Shown piece by piece: positions 17,914 through 26,400 of a stretch of DNA of 64,000 nt. A model generated the notes under the pieces. The model saw only the letters and a program-made list of their open reading frames with translations. It did no database searches and was not told the origin of the DNA. A program made the position numbers and the translations under genes. The DNA lies in contig JAGYKX010000005.1 in assembly GCA_018401115.1 (NCBI GenBank), positions 62,001 through 126,000 of the forward strand. The letters are read 5' to 3'. The stretch comes from Flavobacteriaceae bacterium. GTDB taxonomy: Bacteria; Bacteroidota; Bacteroidia; Flavobacteriales; Flavobacteriaceae. Position 1 is the stretch's first letter; every line of letters begins with the position of its first letter.

Positions 17914-18480
17914 TTAAGGTCTAATCACTTTCACCAAGCCGCTGCTGGTCAGTTTAATGATCGTAGAGGGCTTATTGGTGTGAAATTCAGGCTCCAAAGG
18001 TACTATATAGTCTACACCTTTTAAAATCTCCTGGCTTATTTCTTGGAAATTTTTAGGGGTGGGTTTTCCGGCCAAATTGGCCGATGTAGAGACCAAAGGG
18101 GCTTTGATATTTTGTGCTAAATAGCTGCAAAATTTGTCTTTAGCTACTCTAATCCCTAAACTGTTATCAGGGGCCAATAGATTTGGAGCCACCCCAATGG
18201 GATTGTCAAAAATAATAGTAGTGGGCTTTTCACTGAAATCTATAATATCGTAAGCGGTATCTGGTACTTCTGGGATATGTCTTTCCAGCATGGCTACATT
18301 CGAAACCAAGCACAGCATTGATTTGGCGTCTGCTCTTTTTTTAAGCGCGTATATTCTAGCTACTGCTTCTTTATTTTTCGCATCACATCCTATGCCCCAA
18401 ACGGTATCTGTTGGATAAACAATAATACCTCCTTGTTTAAGTACTTCTGTAGCTTTTTTTAGGGCTTCTTGAAAACTCAT
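17914..18480 (-). CDS. tsaC: L-threonylcarbamoyladenylate synthase (YrdC/Sua5 type)
   Basis: Makes threonylcarbamoyl-AMP from threonine, bicarbonate and ATP for the t6A37 tRNA modification. 188 aa, i.e. the YrdC domain alone without the Sua5 C-terminal domain. Motifs: GGIIVYPTDTVWGIGCDA, KKRADAKSMLCLV (substrate-binding KR..KP-like), NSLGIRVAKD and PLVSTSANLAGKPTPKN. It sits between a glycosyltransferase (9 nt) and cca (2 nt) on the same strand. Confidence 0.93.
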   Translation of the reverse strand: MSFQEALKKATEVLKQGGIIVYPTDTVWGIGCDAKNKEAVARIYALKKRADAKSMLCLVSNVAMLERHIPEVPDTAYDIIDFSEKPTTIIFDNPIGVAPNLLAPDNSLGIRVAKDKFCSYLAQNIKAPLVSTSANLAGKPTPKNFQEISQEILKGVDYIVPLEPEFHTNKPSTIIKLTSSGLVKVIRP

Positions 18481-18489
18481 TAAATTGTG

Positions 18490-19308
18490 TTATAAGGTTT
18501 TTAGATCATAATGATCTACTAATGCTTGCCATTGCACCCTGTTCTTGTCTGCACCGATATTGGTTTTTTTTAGGGCCACTTTTTGTGACCCAATAATAGG
18601 GATAGGGGTACGGCTTTTTTGAGTGGGTGAAATGGTGGCAGTGTTTTTTAAAATAGCCATAGCTTTAAACCAAAGATCGTCTGCCTTGGGAGCCAATTTC
18701 ATATATAAAGCTTGGTCGGTGACTGCATTATCTAAGGCACCTAAAGGGTACCAAACACCGCCAGCTCCAATGGCAATAATAGCCATAGGATCTTTTATTT
18801 TTTTAGGGTATATCCATTCTTTGTAAGGCTTCACATCTCCATTATCCTGGTACCTTATATAGCGGGTTTGATTGGCTATTATTTTGTTAGGATGCATTTC
18901 TGCGCAGGTCCATAATTTTTCCAGCCAATCTTTGGGATACAAAAGATCGTCGTCACAAGTGACTATTGGCGTATTTGGGTATGCCGTTAAGGAATGAACG
19001 AGTTTTCTGTGAGAGGAATGCCCTTCAGTGGGCCTTATTTCAAAAAGATCAGAGCGAAGTTTATGGAGTCTCTTTGGAAGCTGTTTCTCTAAGTCTTTAT
19101 GTACCCAAAGTACTATTTTAGTGGGTCTTACTGTTTGTTTTAACAAGCTTCTAATCACTAGGTGTATACTATGTACCCTAGAAGGTATAGTCGTGAGAGA
19201 TACCACCACATCTACATATTTTTTGTCTTTATTTACAAGGCTTGCTGTTGGCTGTAAGGCCAAATAACTCGAAGTAAAGAGAGATATGGGTATTTCCTTA
19301 ACTTTCAT
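18490..19308 (-). CDS. GT-A fold glycosyltransferase-like protein
   Basis: 272 aa, soluble. The N-terminal strand VDVVVSLTTIPSRVHSIHLVIRSLL, LKQTVRPTKIVLWV, and a metal-binding TCDDDLLYPKDWLEKL (DDD, ~138-140) are those of a GT-A nucleotide-sugar transferase; GAGGVWYPLGAL and ADDLWFKAMAIL give acceptor-side and catalytic acid positions. The donor and acceptor are unknown. It is the first gene of the operon with tsaC and cca, with which it has no obvious functional link, and is divergent from another glycosyltransferase 99 nt away. Confidence 0.75.
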   Translation of the reverse strand: MKVKEIPISLFTSSYLALQPTASLVNKDKKYVDVVVSLTTIPSRVHSIHLVIRSLLKQTVRPTKIVLWVHKDLEKQLPKRLHKLRSDLFEIRPTEGHSSHRKLVHSLTAYPNTPIVTCDDDLLYPKDWLEKLWTCAEMHPNKIIANQTRYIRYQDNGDVKPYKEWIYPKKIKDPMAIIAIGAGGVWYPLGALDNAVTDQALYMKLAPKADDLWFKAMAILKNTATISPTQKSRTPIPIIGSQKVALKKTNIGADKNRVQWQALVDHYDLKTL

Positions 19309-19381
19309 TAAAAGAAGTTCGTTTTAAAAAATTGAAATCACTTTGACAGGGTAAAAATAACCATATGCTCTCAGAGTTTTA

Positions 19382-19389
19382 TATTTTTG
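19382..19389 (+). promoter_or_regulatory. -7 element of the second glycosyltransferase
   Basis: TATTTTTG; its last three bases form an in-frame TTG (19387) that could be mistaken for a start. Leader to ATG 19408 is 18 nt. Confidence 0.5.
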
Positions 19390-19407
19390 GGCTTTAAATT
19401 GTATTTC

Positions 19408-20235
19408 ATGTCCAAAAAACCGTCTATTTCTGTTGTGTTAAGTACTTATAATGCAGAAGCATGGTTAGAAAAAGTGCTTTATGGCTACCAATATCAGGAT
19501 TTTAAAGATTTTGAATTGGTTATTGCAGACGACGGCTCTGGGCAAGCAACCAAAGATTTAATAGATAAAATGAGGTCTGTTGTTTCCTACCCTATTTTAC
19601 ATGTATGGCAGGAAGACGAAGGTTTTCAGAAATCTAGAATTTTGAATAAAGCTGTGGTTGCTTCTCAGGGTGATTATATAGTTATGACAGATGGGGATTG
19701 TATTCCTCGTAAAGACTTTCTATTTGTTCATGCAGCCCATAGGAAACCGGGTTATTTTTTATCTGGCGGTTATTTCATGCTGCCCATGAATATTTCAAAA
19801 GTTATTACTAAAGAAGATATAGCCAATGGAGATTGTTTTAAGGTCTCTTGGTTAAAAAACCTAGGTTTAAAAAGTTCTTTTAAGAACAATAAACTATCGG
19901 CTAAAGGCTTCCTAGCGCATTTTTTAAATAAGGTTACACCTACTAATGCCAGCTGGAATGGCCATAACGCCTCTGGTTATAAATCAGACATAGTAAAAGT
20001 AAATGGCTTTGACGAACGCATGCAATACGGCGGACAAGACCGAGAATTGGGGGAGCGATTATTTAATTTAGGATTAAAGTCTAAGCAACTAAGATACAGT
20101 GCTATTGTGGTTCATTTAGACCATAAAAGGGGCTACAAAAATCAAGAGTCTATAAATAAAAATAGGGTGATAAGGGACCGTGTAAAGGCAGAAAAACTTT
20201 GCTTTACACCTTTTGGGATTCAGAAAAAGGCATAG
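19408..20235 (+). CDS. Glycosyltransferase family 2
   Basis: 275 aa from ATG 19408, chosen because the upstream TTG (19387) lies in the -7 box. GT2 landmarks: PSISVVLSTYNAEAWLEKVL, FELVIADDGSG, KSRILNKAVVASQGDYIVMTDGDCIPRKDF (DGD metal site), and FDERMQYGGQDRELGERLF, a chondroitin-synthase-like ED-type catalytic region. It likely transfers a sugar onto a surface glycan or LPS core; this is inferred. Its 3' end overlaps the convergent small membrane gene by 32 bp. Confidence 0.88.
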   Translation: MSKKPSISVVLSTYNAEAWLEKVLYGYQYQDFKDFELVIADDGSGQATKDLIDKMRSVVSYPILHVWQEDEGFQKSRILNKAVVASQGDYIVMTDGDCIPRKDFLFVHAAHRKPGYFLSGGYFMLPMNISKVITKEDIANGDCFKVSWLKNLGLKSSFKNNKLSAKGFLAHFLNKVTPTNASWNGHNASGYKSDIVKVNGFDERMQYGGQDRELGERLFNLGLKSKQLRYSAIVVHLDHKRGYKNQESINKNRVIRDRVKAEKLCFTPFGIQKKA

Positions 20236-20623
20236 TGTTTACCCATTTGTCTTCATGTATTCTTAAAAAATCTGTTAATAGGGGTTGGTCTCTCGAATCT
20301 ATGAGGTTGGTGTCTATTCGAATTTCCTTTTGAGCACTTCTGACAATGTATTCCCCAGCAAAGTATTTAATGGCTGTAATTTTTTTGGCGTCAATGGATT
20401 TTCCAAACCACCAATTCTGTTTTAAGACGCCCTTCTGAATAATTAAAAAAGGCACTTTTTTATGATAAAAGTAAGGTGCTATGTAGAGTAATGCTAGGGC
20501 TATATTAAAGTACTTAATTTCATTGGAAGCTATTAAATCAATCCCTGCCATTAAAAAAAACAAACCACCTGCTATTATAAAATAACGCTGGTTTTTTAAA
20601 TTATACCTCAATTGAATGTCCAT
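20204..20623 (-). CDS. Small membrane protein of unknown function
   Basis: 139 aa. Two closely spaced TM segments (about 14-31 and 38-52; YFIIAGGLFFLMAGIDLI, YFNIALALLYIAPYFY) are followed by a soluble beta-rich domain (LIIQKGVLKQNWWFGKSIDAKKIT..) that resembles bacterial PH-like domains. I cannot name it. The -7 box TACTTTTG (20648-20655) is 24 nt upstream. The last 32 bp overlap the convergent glycosyltransferase gene. Confidence 0.65.
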   Translation of the reverse strand: MDIQLRYNLKNQRYFIIAGGLFFLMAGIDLIASNEIKYFNIALALLYIAPYFYHKKVPFLIIQKGVLKQNWWFGKSIDAKKITAIKYFAGEYIVRSAQKEIRIDTNLIDSRDQPLLTDFLRIHEDKWVNTMPFSESQKV

Positions 20624-20647
20624 AGTTTTTTAATTTAAAACGCTCCG

Positions 20648-20676
20648 CAAAAGTAGCCTTGAACCCACTACTTTTG
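20648..20676. repeat. 9-bp inverted repeat containing a -7 element
   Basis: CAAAAGTAG (20648-20656) and CTACTTTTG (20668-20676) with an 11-nt spacer. The left arm read on the minus strand is TACTTTTG, a -7 match for the small membrane gene (20623). The symmetry would suit an operator, but no regulator is known. Confidence 0.45.
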
Positions 20677-20691
20677 AAGTGTTTATAAAAA

Positions 20692-20725
20692 TAGTAAAAC
20701 TTGTGTTAGAGCACAAGTTTTACTA
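20692..20725 (-). terminator. Terminator of dapD
   Basis: Perfect 14-bp stem TAGTAAAACTTGTG (20692-20705) / CACAAGTTTTACTA (20712-20725), loop of 6, followed on the minus strand by TTTTTATAAA. It lies 34 nt past the dapD stop. Confidence 0.8.
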
Positions 20726-20759
20726 GATAAACCGGCTCTTTTTTCTGATTAACTGCAAG

Positions 20760-21575
20760 TTATACGGCTACATCATAGGTTCTCAGGGCGTCGTTTAAAG
20801 AAGTTTTCTTGTCAGTACTCTCTTTTCTAGTACCAATGATAAGTGCACAGGGTACTTGAAAGGCACCAGCCGCGAACTCCTTCGTGTAACTTCCCGGAAT
20901 AACCACGGATCTGGCGGGAACCAATCCTTTTCGCTCCACAGGAGTGTCTCCAGTAACGTCAATTATTTTAGTAGAGGCAGTGAGGACCACATTGGCACCC
21001 AATACAGCTTCTTTTTCTACTCGCACCCCTTCTACTACAATACATCTAGACCCCACAAAAACATTGTCTTCAATAATAACAGGAGCGGCTTGTAAAGGTT
21101 CTAAAACGCCTCCAATGCCCACTCCGCCACTTAAGTGAACGTTTTTTCCTATTTGAGCGCAACTCCCTACTGTGGCCCAAGTGTCTACCATAGTGCCACT
21201 GTCTACATAGGCACCAATGTTTACATAAGAAGGCATTAGGATTGTTCCTGGAGCTATGTAGGCTCCATGCCTAGCCACGGCATTTGGGACTACTCTAATT
21301 CCTTTTTCTTGGTATCCGCGCTTGAGCGGCATCTTGTCGTGATATTCAAAAATACCCGCTTCTAATGTTTCCATTTTTTGGATAGGAAAATACAATACAA
21401 CAGCTTTTTTTACCCACTCATTAATAATCCATCCATCTTCTGATGGAGCAGCACATCTCAACTCTCCAGCGTCTATTTGGTTAATTACGGCTCTAATAGC
21501 GTCTTGGGTTTCTCCTTGTTCTAATAAACTCCTGTCTTCCCAAGCAGCTTCAATAATAGGTCTATAATCTGTCAT
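20760..21575 (-). CDS. dapD: 2,3,4,5-tetrahydropyridine-2,6-dicarboxylate N-succinyltransferase
   Basis: Uses succinyl-CoA to succinylate tetrahydrodipicolinate, committing to the succinylase branch of DAP/lysine synthesis. 271 aa, normal length. An N-terminal helical domain (to about residue 90) is followed by a left-handed beta-helix of hexapeptide repeats: PNAVARHGAYIAPGTILMPSYVNIGAYV, GSCAQIGKNVHLSGG, APVIIEDNVFVGSRCIV, EAVLGANVVLTAST, ending in VPARSVVIPGSY. Together with lysA in this window it supports the succinylated DAP route. Monocistronic, with a -7 box 18 nt upstream and its own terminator. Confidence 0.97.
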   Translation of the reverse strand: MTDYRPIIEAAWEDRSLLEQGETQDAIRAVINQIDAGELRCAAPSEDGWIINEWVKKAVVLYFPIQKMETLEAGIFEYHDKMPLKRGYQEKGIRVVPNAVARHGAYIAPGTILMPSYVNIGAYVDSGTMVDTWATVGSCAQIGKNVHLSGGVGIGGVLEPLQAAPVIIEDNVFVGSRCIVVEGVRVEKEAVLGANVVLTASTKIIDVTGDTPVERKGLVPARSVVIPGSYTKEFAAGAFQVPCALIIGTRKESTDKKTSLNDALRTYDVAV

Positions 21576-21593
21576 AATTCATTATTTGAAATG

Positions 21594-21601
21594 CAAATAT
21601 A
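21594..21601 (-). promoter_or_regulatory. -7 element of dapD
   Basis: TATATTTG on the minus strand, 18 nt before the dapD ATG; no TTG at -33. Confidence 0.5.
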
Positions 21602-21725
21602 CGCTTACATTTTTATAAGGGTATTTTTTTTAATAGGTATCACAATTTTCTTATTATTTGGGGAAAATCCAATTACTTTTCTTGTTAAAAGAGAGCTTAA
21701 ATAAGGGCATTACAATAATTAGGGT

Positions 21726-21733
21726 TATTTTTG
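21726..21733 (+). promoter_or_regulatory. -7 element of ruvX-def
   Basis: TATTTTTG, 13 nt before the TTG start of ruvX; supports that start rather than a later one. Confidence 0.5.
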
Positions 21734-21746
21734 CACAAAAAACAAT

Positions 21747-22160
21747 TTGAAGCGAATTATAGCCTTAGATTTTGGAACCAAAAGGACAGGAGTAGCGGTC
21801 ACAGATCCCATGCAAATCATTGCCTCAGGTTTGGACACGGTGCTTACCAAAGACCTTATTTCTTTTTTAAAATCGTATTTGAATTCAGAACCCGTGAGTA
21901 CTATTGTATTGGGAGAACCCAAACAAATGGACAACACCCCTTCTGATTCTGAAGCAGCCATAAAAGAATTGATTTTGACTTTAGAGGCTGAATTTACTGG
22001 CATAGAAATTGCTAGACAAGATGAACGATTTACCTCTAAAATGGCTGTTCAAGCCATGGTTGCCGGAGGAATGAAGAAAAAGAAAAGACAGGAAAAAGGG
22101 CGCATTGATCAAATCAGTGCCACCCTTATCTTACAAGCGTATTTAAATAGAATATCATGA
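21747..22160 (+). CDS. ruvX: Holliday-junction resolvase-like protein (YqgF/RuvX)
   Basis: 137 aa RNase H-fold nuclease; the family is implicated in 16S rRNA 5' processing and possibly junction resolution. Catalytic acid D8 in IIALDFGTKRTGVAVTD; second acid in STIVLGEPK region; conserved DERFTSKMAVQAM and the C-terminal KGRIDQISATLILQAYL (final D). The start is TTG: the conserved first strand begins two residues later, leaving no ATG option. It overlaps def by 4 bp (ATGA), so the two are translationally coupled. Confidence 0.93.
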   Translation: MKRIIALDFGTKRTGVAVTDPMQIIASGLDTVLTKDLISFLKSYLNSEPVSTIVLGEPKQMDNTPSDSEAAIKELILTLEAEFTGIEIARQDERFTSKMAVQAMVAGGMKKKKRQEKGRIDQISATLILQAYLNRIS

Positions 22161-22747
22161 TTTTACCTATTGTAGCGTACGGAGATCCCGTATTAAAAAA
22201 AGTAGCCAATGTCATTGCTGCAGACTATCCAAATCTTGAATCACTTATTGAAAATATGTGGGAAACCATGTACCATGCTCATGGAGTAGGTTTGGCAGCC
22301 CCTCAGATAGGATTGCCCATTCGGTTATTTGTGATAGACGCCACCCCATTTGCAGACGACGAAGACCTGACAAAAGAAGAACAGGATGCTTTAAAGAATT
22401 TTAAGGCGGTATTTATAAATGCAAAAATCACTGAAGAAACAGGAGAGGAGTGGTCTTTTAATGAGGGCTGTCTGAGTATTCCAGATGTGCGTGAAGACGT
22501 ACTTAGAAAACCTGAAATTACGATTACTTATCAGGATGAAACCTTTAAAACACATACCAAAACTTTTAATGGACTAGTGGCTAGGGTTATTCAGCATGAA
22601 TACGATCATATTGAAGGCATCTTGTTTACTGATAAGTTGAGTTCCCTAAAAAAGCGAATTTTAAAGGGCAGACTGACTAATATTTCTAAGGGAAAAATCA
22701 GTGCAGAGTACCGCATGCGCTTCCCAGAAATGAAAAAAGGACGTTAA
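22157..22747 (+). CDS. def: Peptide deformylase
   Basis: Removes the N-formyl group from nascent proteins. 196 aa. All three motifs are present: GVGLAAPQIG (43-52), EGCLSIP (metal ligand C105) and QHEYDHIEG (H147, catalytic E148, H151). An insertion DATPFADDEDLTKEEQDA (61-78) lengthens the loop after motif 1, as is common in this phylum. Overlaps ruvX by 4 bp; DUF5606 follows after 54 nt. Confidence 0.97.
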   Translation: MILPIVAYGDPVLKKVANVIAADYPNLESLIENMWETMYHAHGVGLAAPQIGLPIRLFVIDATPFADDEDLTKEEQDALKNFKAVFINAKITEETGEEWSFNEGCLSIPDVREDVLRKPEITITYQDETFKTHTKTFNGLVARVIQHEYDHIEGILFTDKLSSLKKRILKGRLTNISKGKISAEYRMRFPEMKKGR

Positions 22748-22801
22748 ACCATTTTATATATCCTTTAAAAGTTTCATATTTGCCCAAATTTTAAGAAAAT
22801 C

Positions 22802-23359
22802 ATGAGTTTAGATAAAATTTTATCCATTGCCACCAAGCCAGGTTTGTACCAAATGGTTACTCAGACTAGAGCTGGTTTTGTTGCTGTTTCTTTGTTAGAC
22901 GGAAAGAAAATGACGGTTAATTTAAAAAGCAACGTGAGCGTTCTTTCTGAAATTGCTATTTATACCCTACAAGAAGAAATGCCTCTTTTTGAGGTGTTTA
23001 AAAAGATATCTACCAAAGAAAATGGCCAAAAAACAAGCATTTCACACAAGGCAGATAAAATAGACTTAGAAGCTTATTTTTTTGAGGTGCTTCCCAATTA
23101 TGATGAAGATCGTGTGTATGCCTCTGACATTAAGAAAGTGATTCAGTGGTATAATATCCTTCAGGCCAATGATTTATTAGATTTTTCTGCCTCAACTGAA
23201 GCTACTGCTGAGACTTCTGAAAAATCTGCCAAGCCTACAGTGAAAGCAACTACTGCAGCACCTAAAGCAGCCAAAGCATCTGCTAAAAATACCCATTCAA
23301 AAGCTTCTTCAGCAGCAAAAGGCGGTGCAAAAACATCTAAGGCAGCTGTAAAAAAGTAA
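22802..23359 (+). CDS. DUF5606-like protein with histone-like Lys/Ala tail
   Basis: 185 aa, soluble. Residues 1-135 (MSLDKILSIATKPGLYQMV, RAGFVAVSLLDGKKMTVN, NVSVLSEIAIYTLQEEMPL, VYASDIKKVIQWYNIL) match what I remember as DUF5606, a Bacteroidota-specific family. Residues 136-185 are low-complexity, rich in Ala/Lys/Ser/Thr, resembling histone H1-like tails and likely to bind nucleic acid. Function unknown. It lies downstream of ruvX-def and ends at a strong terminator. A near-match -7 box CATATTTG is at 22775-22782. Confidence 0.8.
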   Translation: MSLDKILSIATKPGLYQMVTQTRAGFVAVSLLDGKKMTVNLKSNVSVLSEIAIYTLQEEMPLFEVFKKISTKENGQKTSISHKADKIDLEAYFFEVLPNYDEDRVYASDIKKVIQWYNILQANDLLDFSASTEATAETSEKSAKPTVKATTAAPKAAKASAKNTHSKASSAAKGGAKTSKAAVKK

Positions 23360-23394
23360 TAGTATAAAGACTGTAGTCTTTTCTAGATAGATTG

Positions 23395-23420
23395 AAAGCC
23401 CGCTTCAAGCGGGCTTTTTT
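23395..23420 (+). terminator. Terminator after DUF5606 gene
   Basis: AAAGCCCGC (23395-23403), loop TTCAA, GCGGGCTTT (23409-23417), T-run. Classic factor-independent terminator closing the ruvX-def-DUF5606 unit. Confidence 0.88.
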
Positions 23421-23488
23421 ATGCCCTATAATTTCTTCGTTTGAAAAGGAATATTCTCTTATATTTAAAGATCCAAAAAACCAAACAG

Positions 23489-26400
23489 ATGAAAATTAAT
23501 TTAAAATGGTCCTTGTCTTGCTTAGTGGGTTTGTTTTACCTCAATACCATTGCACAAGAGACTAACATTGCAAAGACCACTGATAGTATTAAGAAAGCCA
23601 CAAAGGAATTGCCCTTGGAACCTTCCAGATCTTTAACTTTCACTACAGAAAATGGGACCTGGACTTCTTTAGATGTCAGTCCTGATGGTCAGACTATTAT
23701 TTTTGATCTTATGGGAGATTTGTATACAATGCCCATTTCAGGAGGTAAGGCTACCGCCATCACCCATGGTTTGGCTTACGAGGTTCACCCTAGGTTCAGT
23801 CCAGATGGAAAATCTGTGGCGTATATTTCAGACAAGAGTGGTTCGGATAATATATGGGTTATGGACCTTAGTTCCAAAGAAGACACTCAAATTTCTAAAG
23901 AGCAAAAAAACAACTTTTTCTCAGTAGCCTGGTCGCCAGATGGGGACTATTTGGTAGGGGCTAAAGGCAGGAGAAACATAAAATTACATTTGTATCATAA
24001 GGATGGGGGTGGTGGAGCACCATTAATTAGCGAGCCTAAGGGTTTAAAAGCCATTGATCCTTTCTTTGGTGCAGACGGTGAAACACTCTACTTTTCACAA
24101 AGGAATGGTGCATGGAATTACAATGCACAATTGCCCCAATACCAAATAGGAACTTATAGCATGGAAGATGGTGCCACAGATGTCATTACTTCTAGGTACG
24201 GTTCCGCATTTACCCCAACCCTTTCAAAAGACGGAAAATGGTTGGTCTATGGCACCAGGTTTGAGGACCAAACAGGCTTAATCTTGAGAGACCTTAACAC
24301 AGGAGAAGAATCTTGGCTGGCCTATCCTGTTCAAAGAGATGAACAAGAATCTATAGCCCCTTTGGGAGTACTTCCAGCCATGTCTTTTACTCCAGATTCT
24401 AATGCATTAATTGTTTCTTACGGTGGTAACATTCACAAAATTAGCCTTTCAGATAAGACGGCTTCTAAAATTTCATACACGGCTTCTGTAGATTTGGAAT
24501 TAGGCCCTCAATTAGATTTTAAATATCCTATCTCAGATGCAGACACTGCTATGGCCTCTCAAATAAGGGATGCAAAGCCTTCACCTGATGGAAAAAGACT
24601 GGCCTTTACTGCCTTGAACAGACTATATGTAATGGATTTACCTAATGGTACCCCAAAAAGAGTGACCACACACGATTTTACAGAAGCACAACCAGCTTGG
24701 TCATCAGATGGATCACAAATTGTTTTCACCACTTGGAATGGATCTGAAGGGCATTTGTATAAAGCCCGCTTAGGAAGAAGAACCTCTGTAGTTAAGCTTA
24801 CCCAAAGTGCAGGAATTTATAGTCAACCAAGATGGTCCTACCTCCAAGACAGGATAGTTTTTCTTGCAGGTAGTAACCAAGTGTATAAAGACGCTATAGG
24901 TCCAATGGCTTCTAACGCTACAGAAGACCTTATGTGGATCTCAGGTCAAGGTGGGAGCAACCAATTTATTACCAAGTCAAAAGGGCGCGAAATGCCGCAT
25001 TTTACTAAGGTAGACAATAGAATTTATCTGTATAGTGGTAGTAAAGGACTTGTTTCAATCCGTTGGGATGGTAGCGATGAAAAGGAGCACTTAAGCCTCA
25101 CCGGAATTGAAACTTATGGCTCCTCTGATTATTTTCAAGAAGACCATGATGCGGCTTTTGGCTGGGCCAGCAGTGGAGCAGCCAGCGCCAGCATGGCTGC
25201 AGCTTTGCCCTCTAATCCAGAGGCTTGGAGAGAGAACAATAAGGCCTCTAGAGCCTCAGAAATAGAAATATCACCAGATGGCATAACAGCCTTGGCAAAG
25301 ATTAATAATGACATTTATACGGTCCTAATTCCAAAATATGGTCAAACCCCAAAAATATCTTTAGCCAAGGCAGACGCTGCTTCATTTCCTGCAAAAAAGT
25401 TAACTGTATTTGGCGGGGAATTTCCAGTATGGGGCGCAGACAGCAATCAGGTGTATTGGTCTCTAGGAGCTAGTTTCTTTACGTACAATTTAGCAGACGC
25501 CAAAGCCTACGAAGAAAAACTCGCTGCAGAAAAAAAAGCAGAAGAGGCCGCTAAAAAATTGGCCAATGCGGCCAACAAAGGAAATGACACTGAAGATAAA
25601 TCAGCTGATAATCAGGAAGAAAACCTGTCTATTGACGGTTTGGCAACCAAAGATAGTGAAGAGAAAAAAGACGCTCCCAAAGACTTTGAAGCCAAAGAAT
25701 TGAAGATTAAAGTGGCTTTTTCTAAAGACTTGGCTAAAGGGAACTTGCTATTGCAAAGTGCTAGAATCATTAGCATGAAGGGTGAAGAGGTCATAGAAAA
25801 CGGAGATCTATTAATCAAGGACCATAGAATTGCTGCTGTGGGTGCCTCAGGTACTATAACTGTTCCAGAGAATACCACAATTATGAATATGAGTGGAAAG
25901 ACCATAACACCCGGATTTATAGATACCCACGCCCATATGTGGCCTAATTGGGGGGTTCAAAAGAATCAAGTATGGATGTACGCGGCTAATTTAGCCTATG
26001 GAGTTACTACTACACGAGATCCACAAACAGGAACTACTGACGTTTTGACCTATTCAGACATGGTCGATGCTGGAAAGATTGCTGGTCCTAGAATTTATTC
26101 TACAGGCCCTGGAGTAGGCTATTGGTCTTATAAGATTCAAAGCCTTGACCACGCCAAGGAGGTGCTTAAACAGTATAGCGAATACTACAATACCAAAAGT
26201 ATTAAAATGTATTTGGTGGGAAACAGACAGCAAAGACAATGGGTTATTATGGCTGCCAAGGAGCTCAAGCTCATTCCTACAACAGAGGGAGGTTTAGATT
26301 TCAAACTCAATATGACCCAGCTTTTAGATGGTTATCCAGGGCATGAACATTCCTTGCCTATTTATCCTATTTATCCAGATGTGGTAAAGACTATTGCAGA

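Noticed and set aside
19387-19407. Upstream TTG start giving a longer glycosyltransferase
   Set aside because: The TTG is the end of the -7 box TATTTTTG; the added seven residues are not part of the GT2 core.
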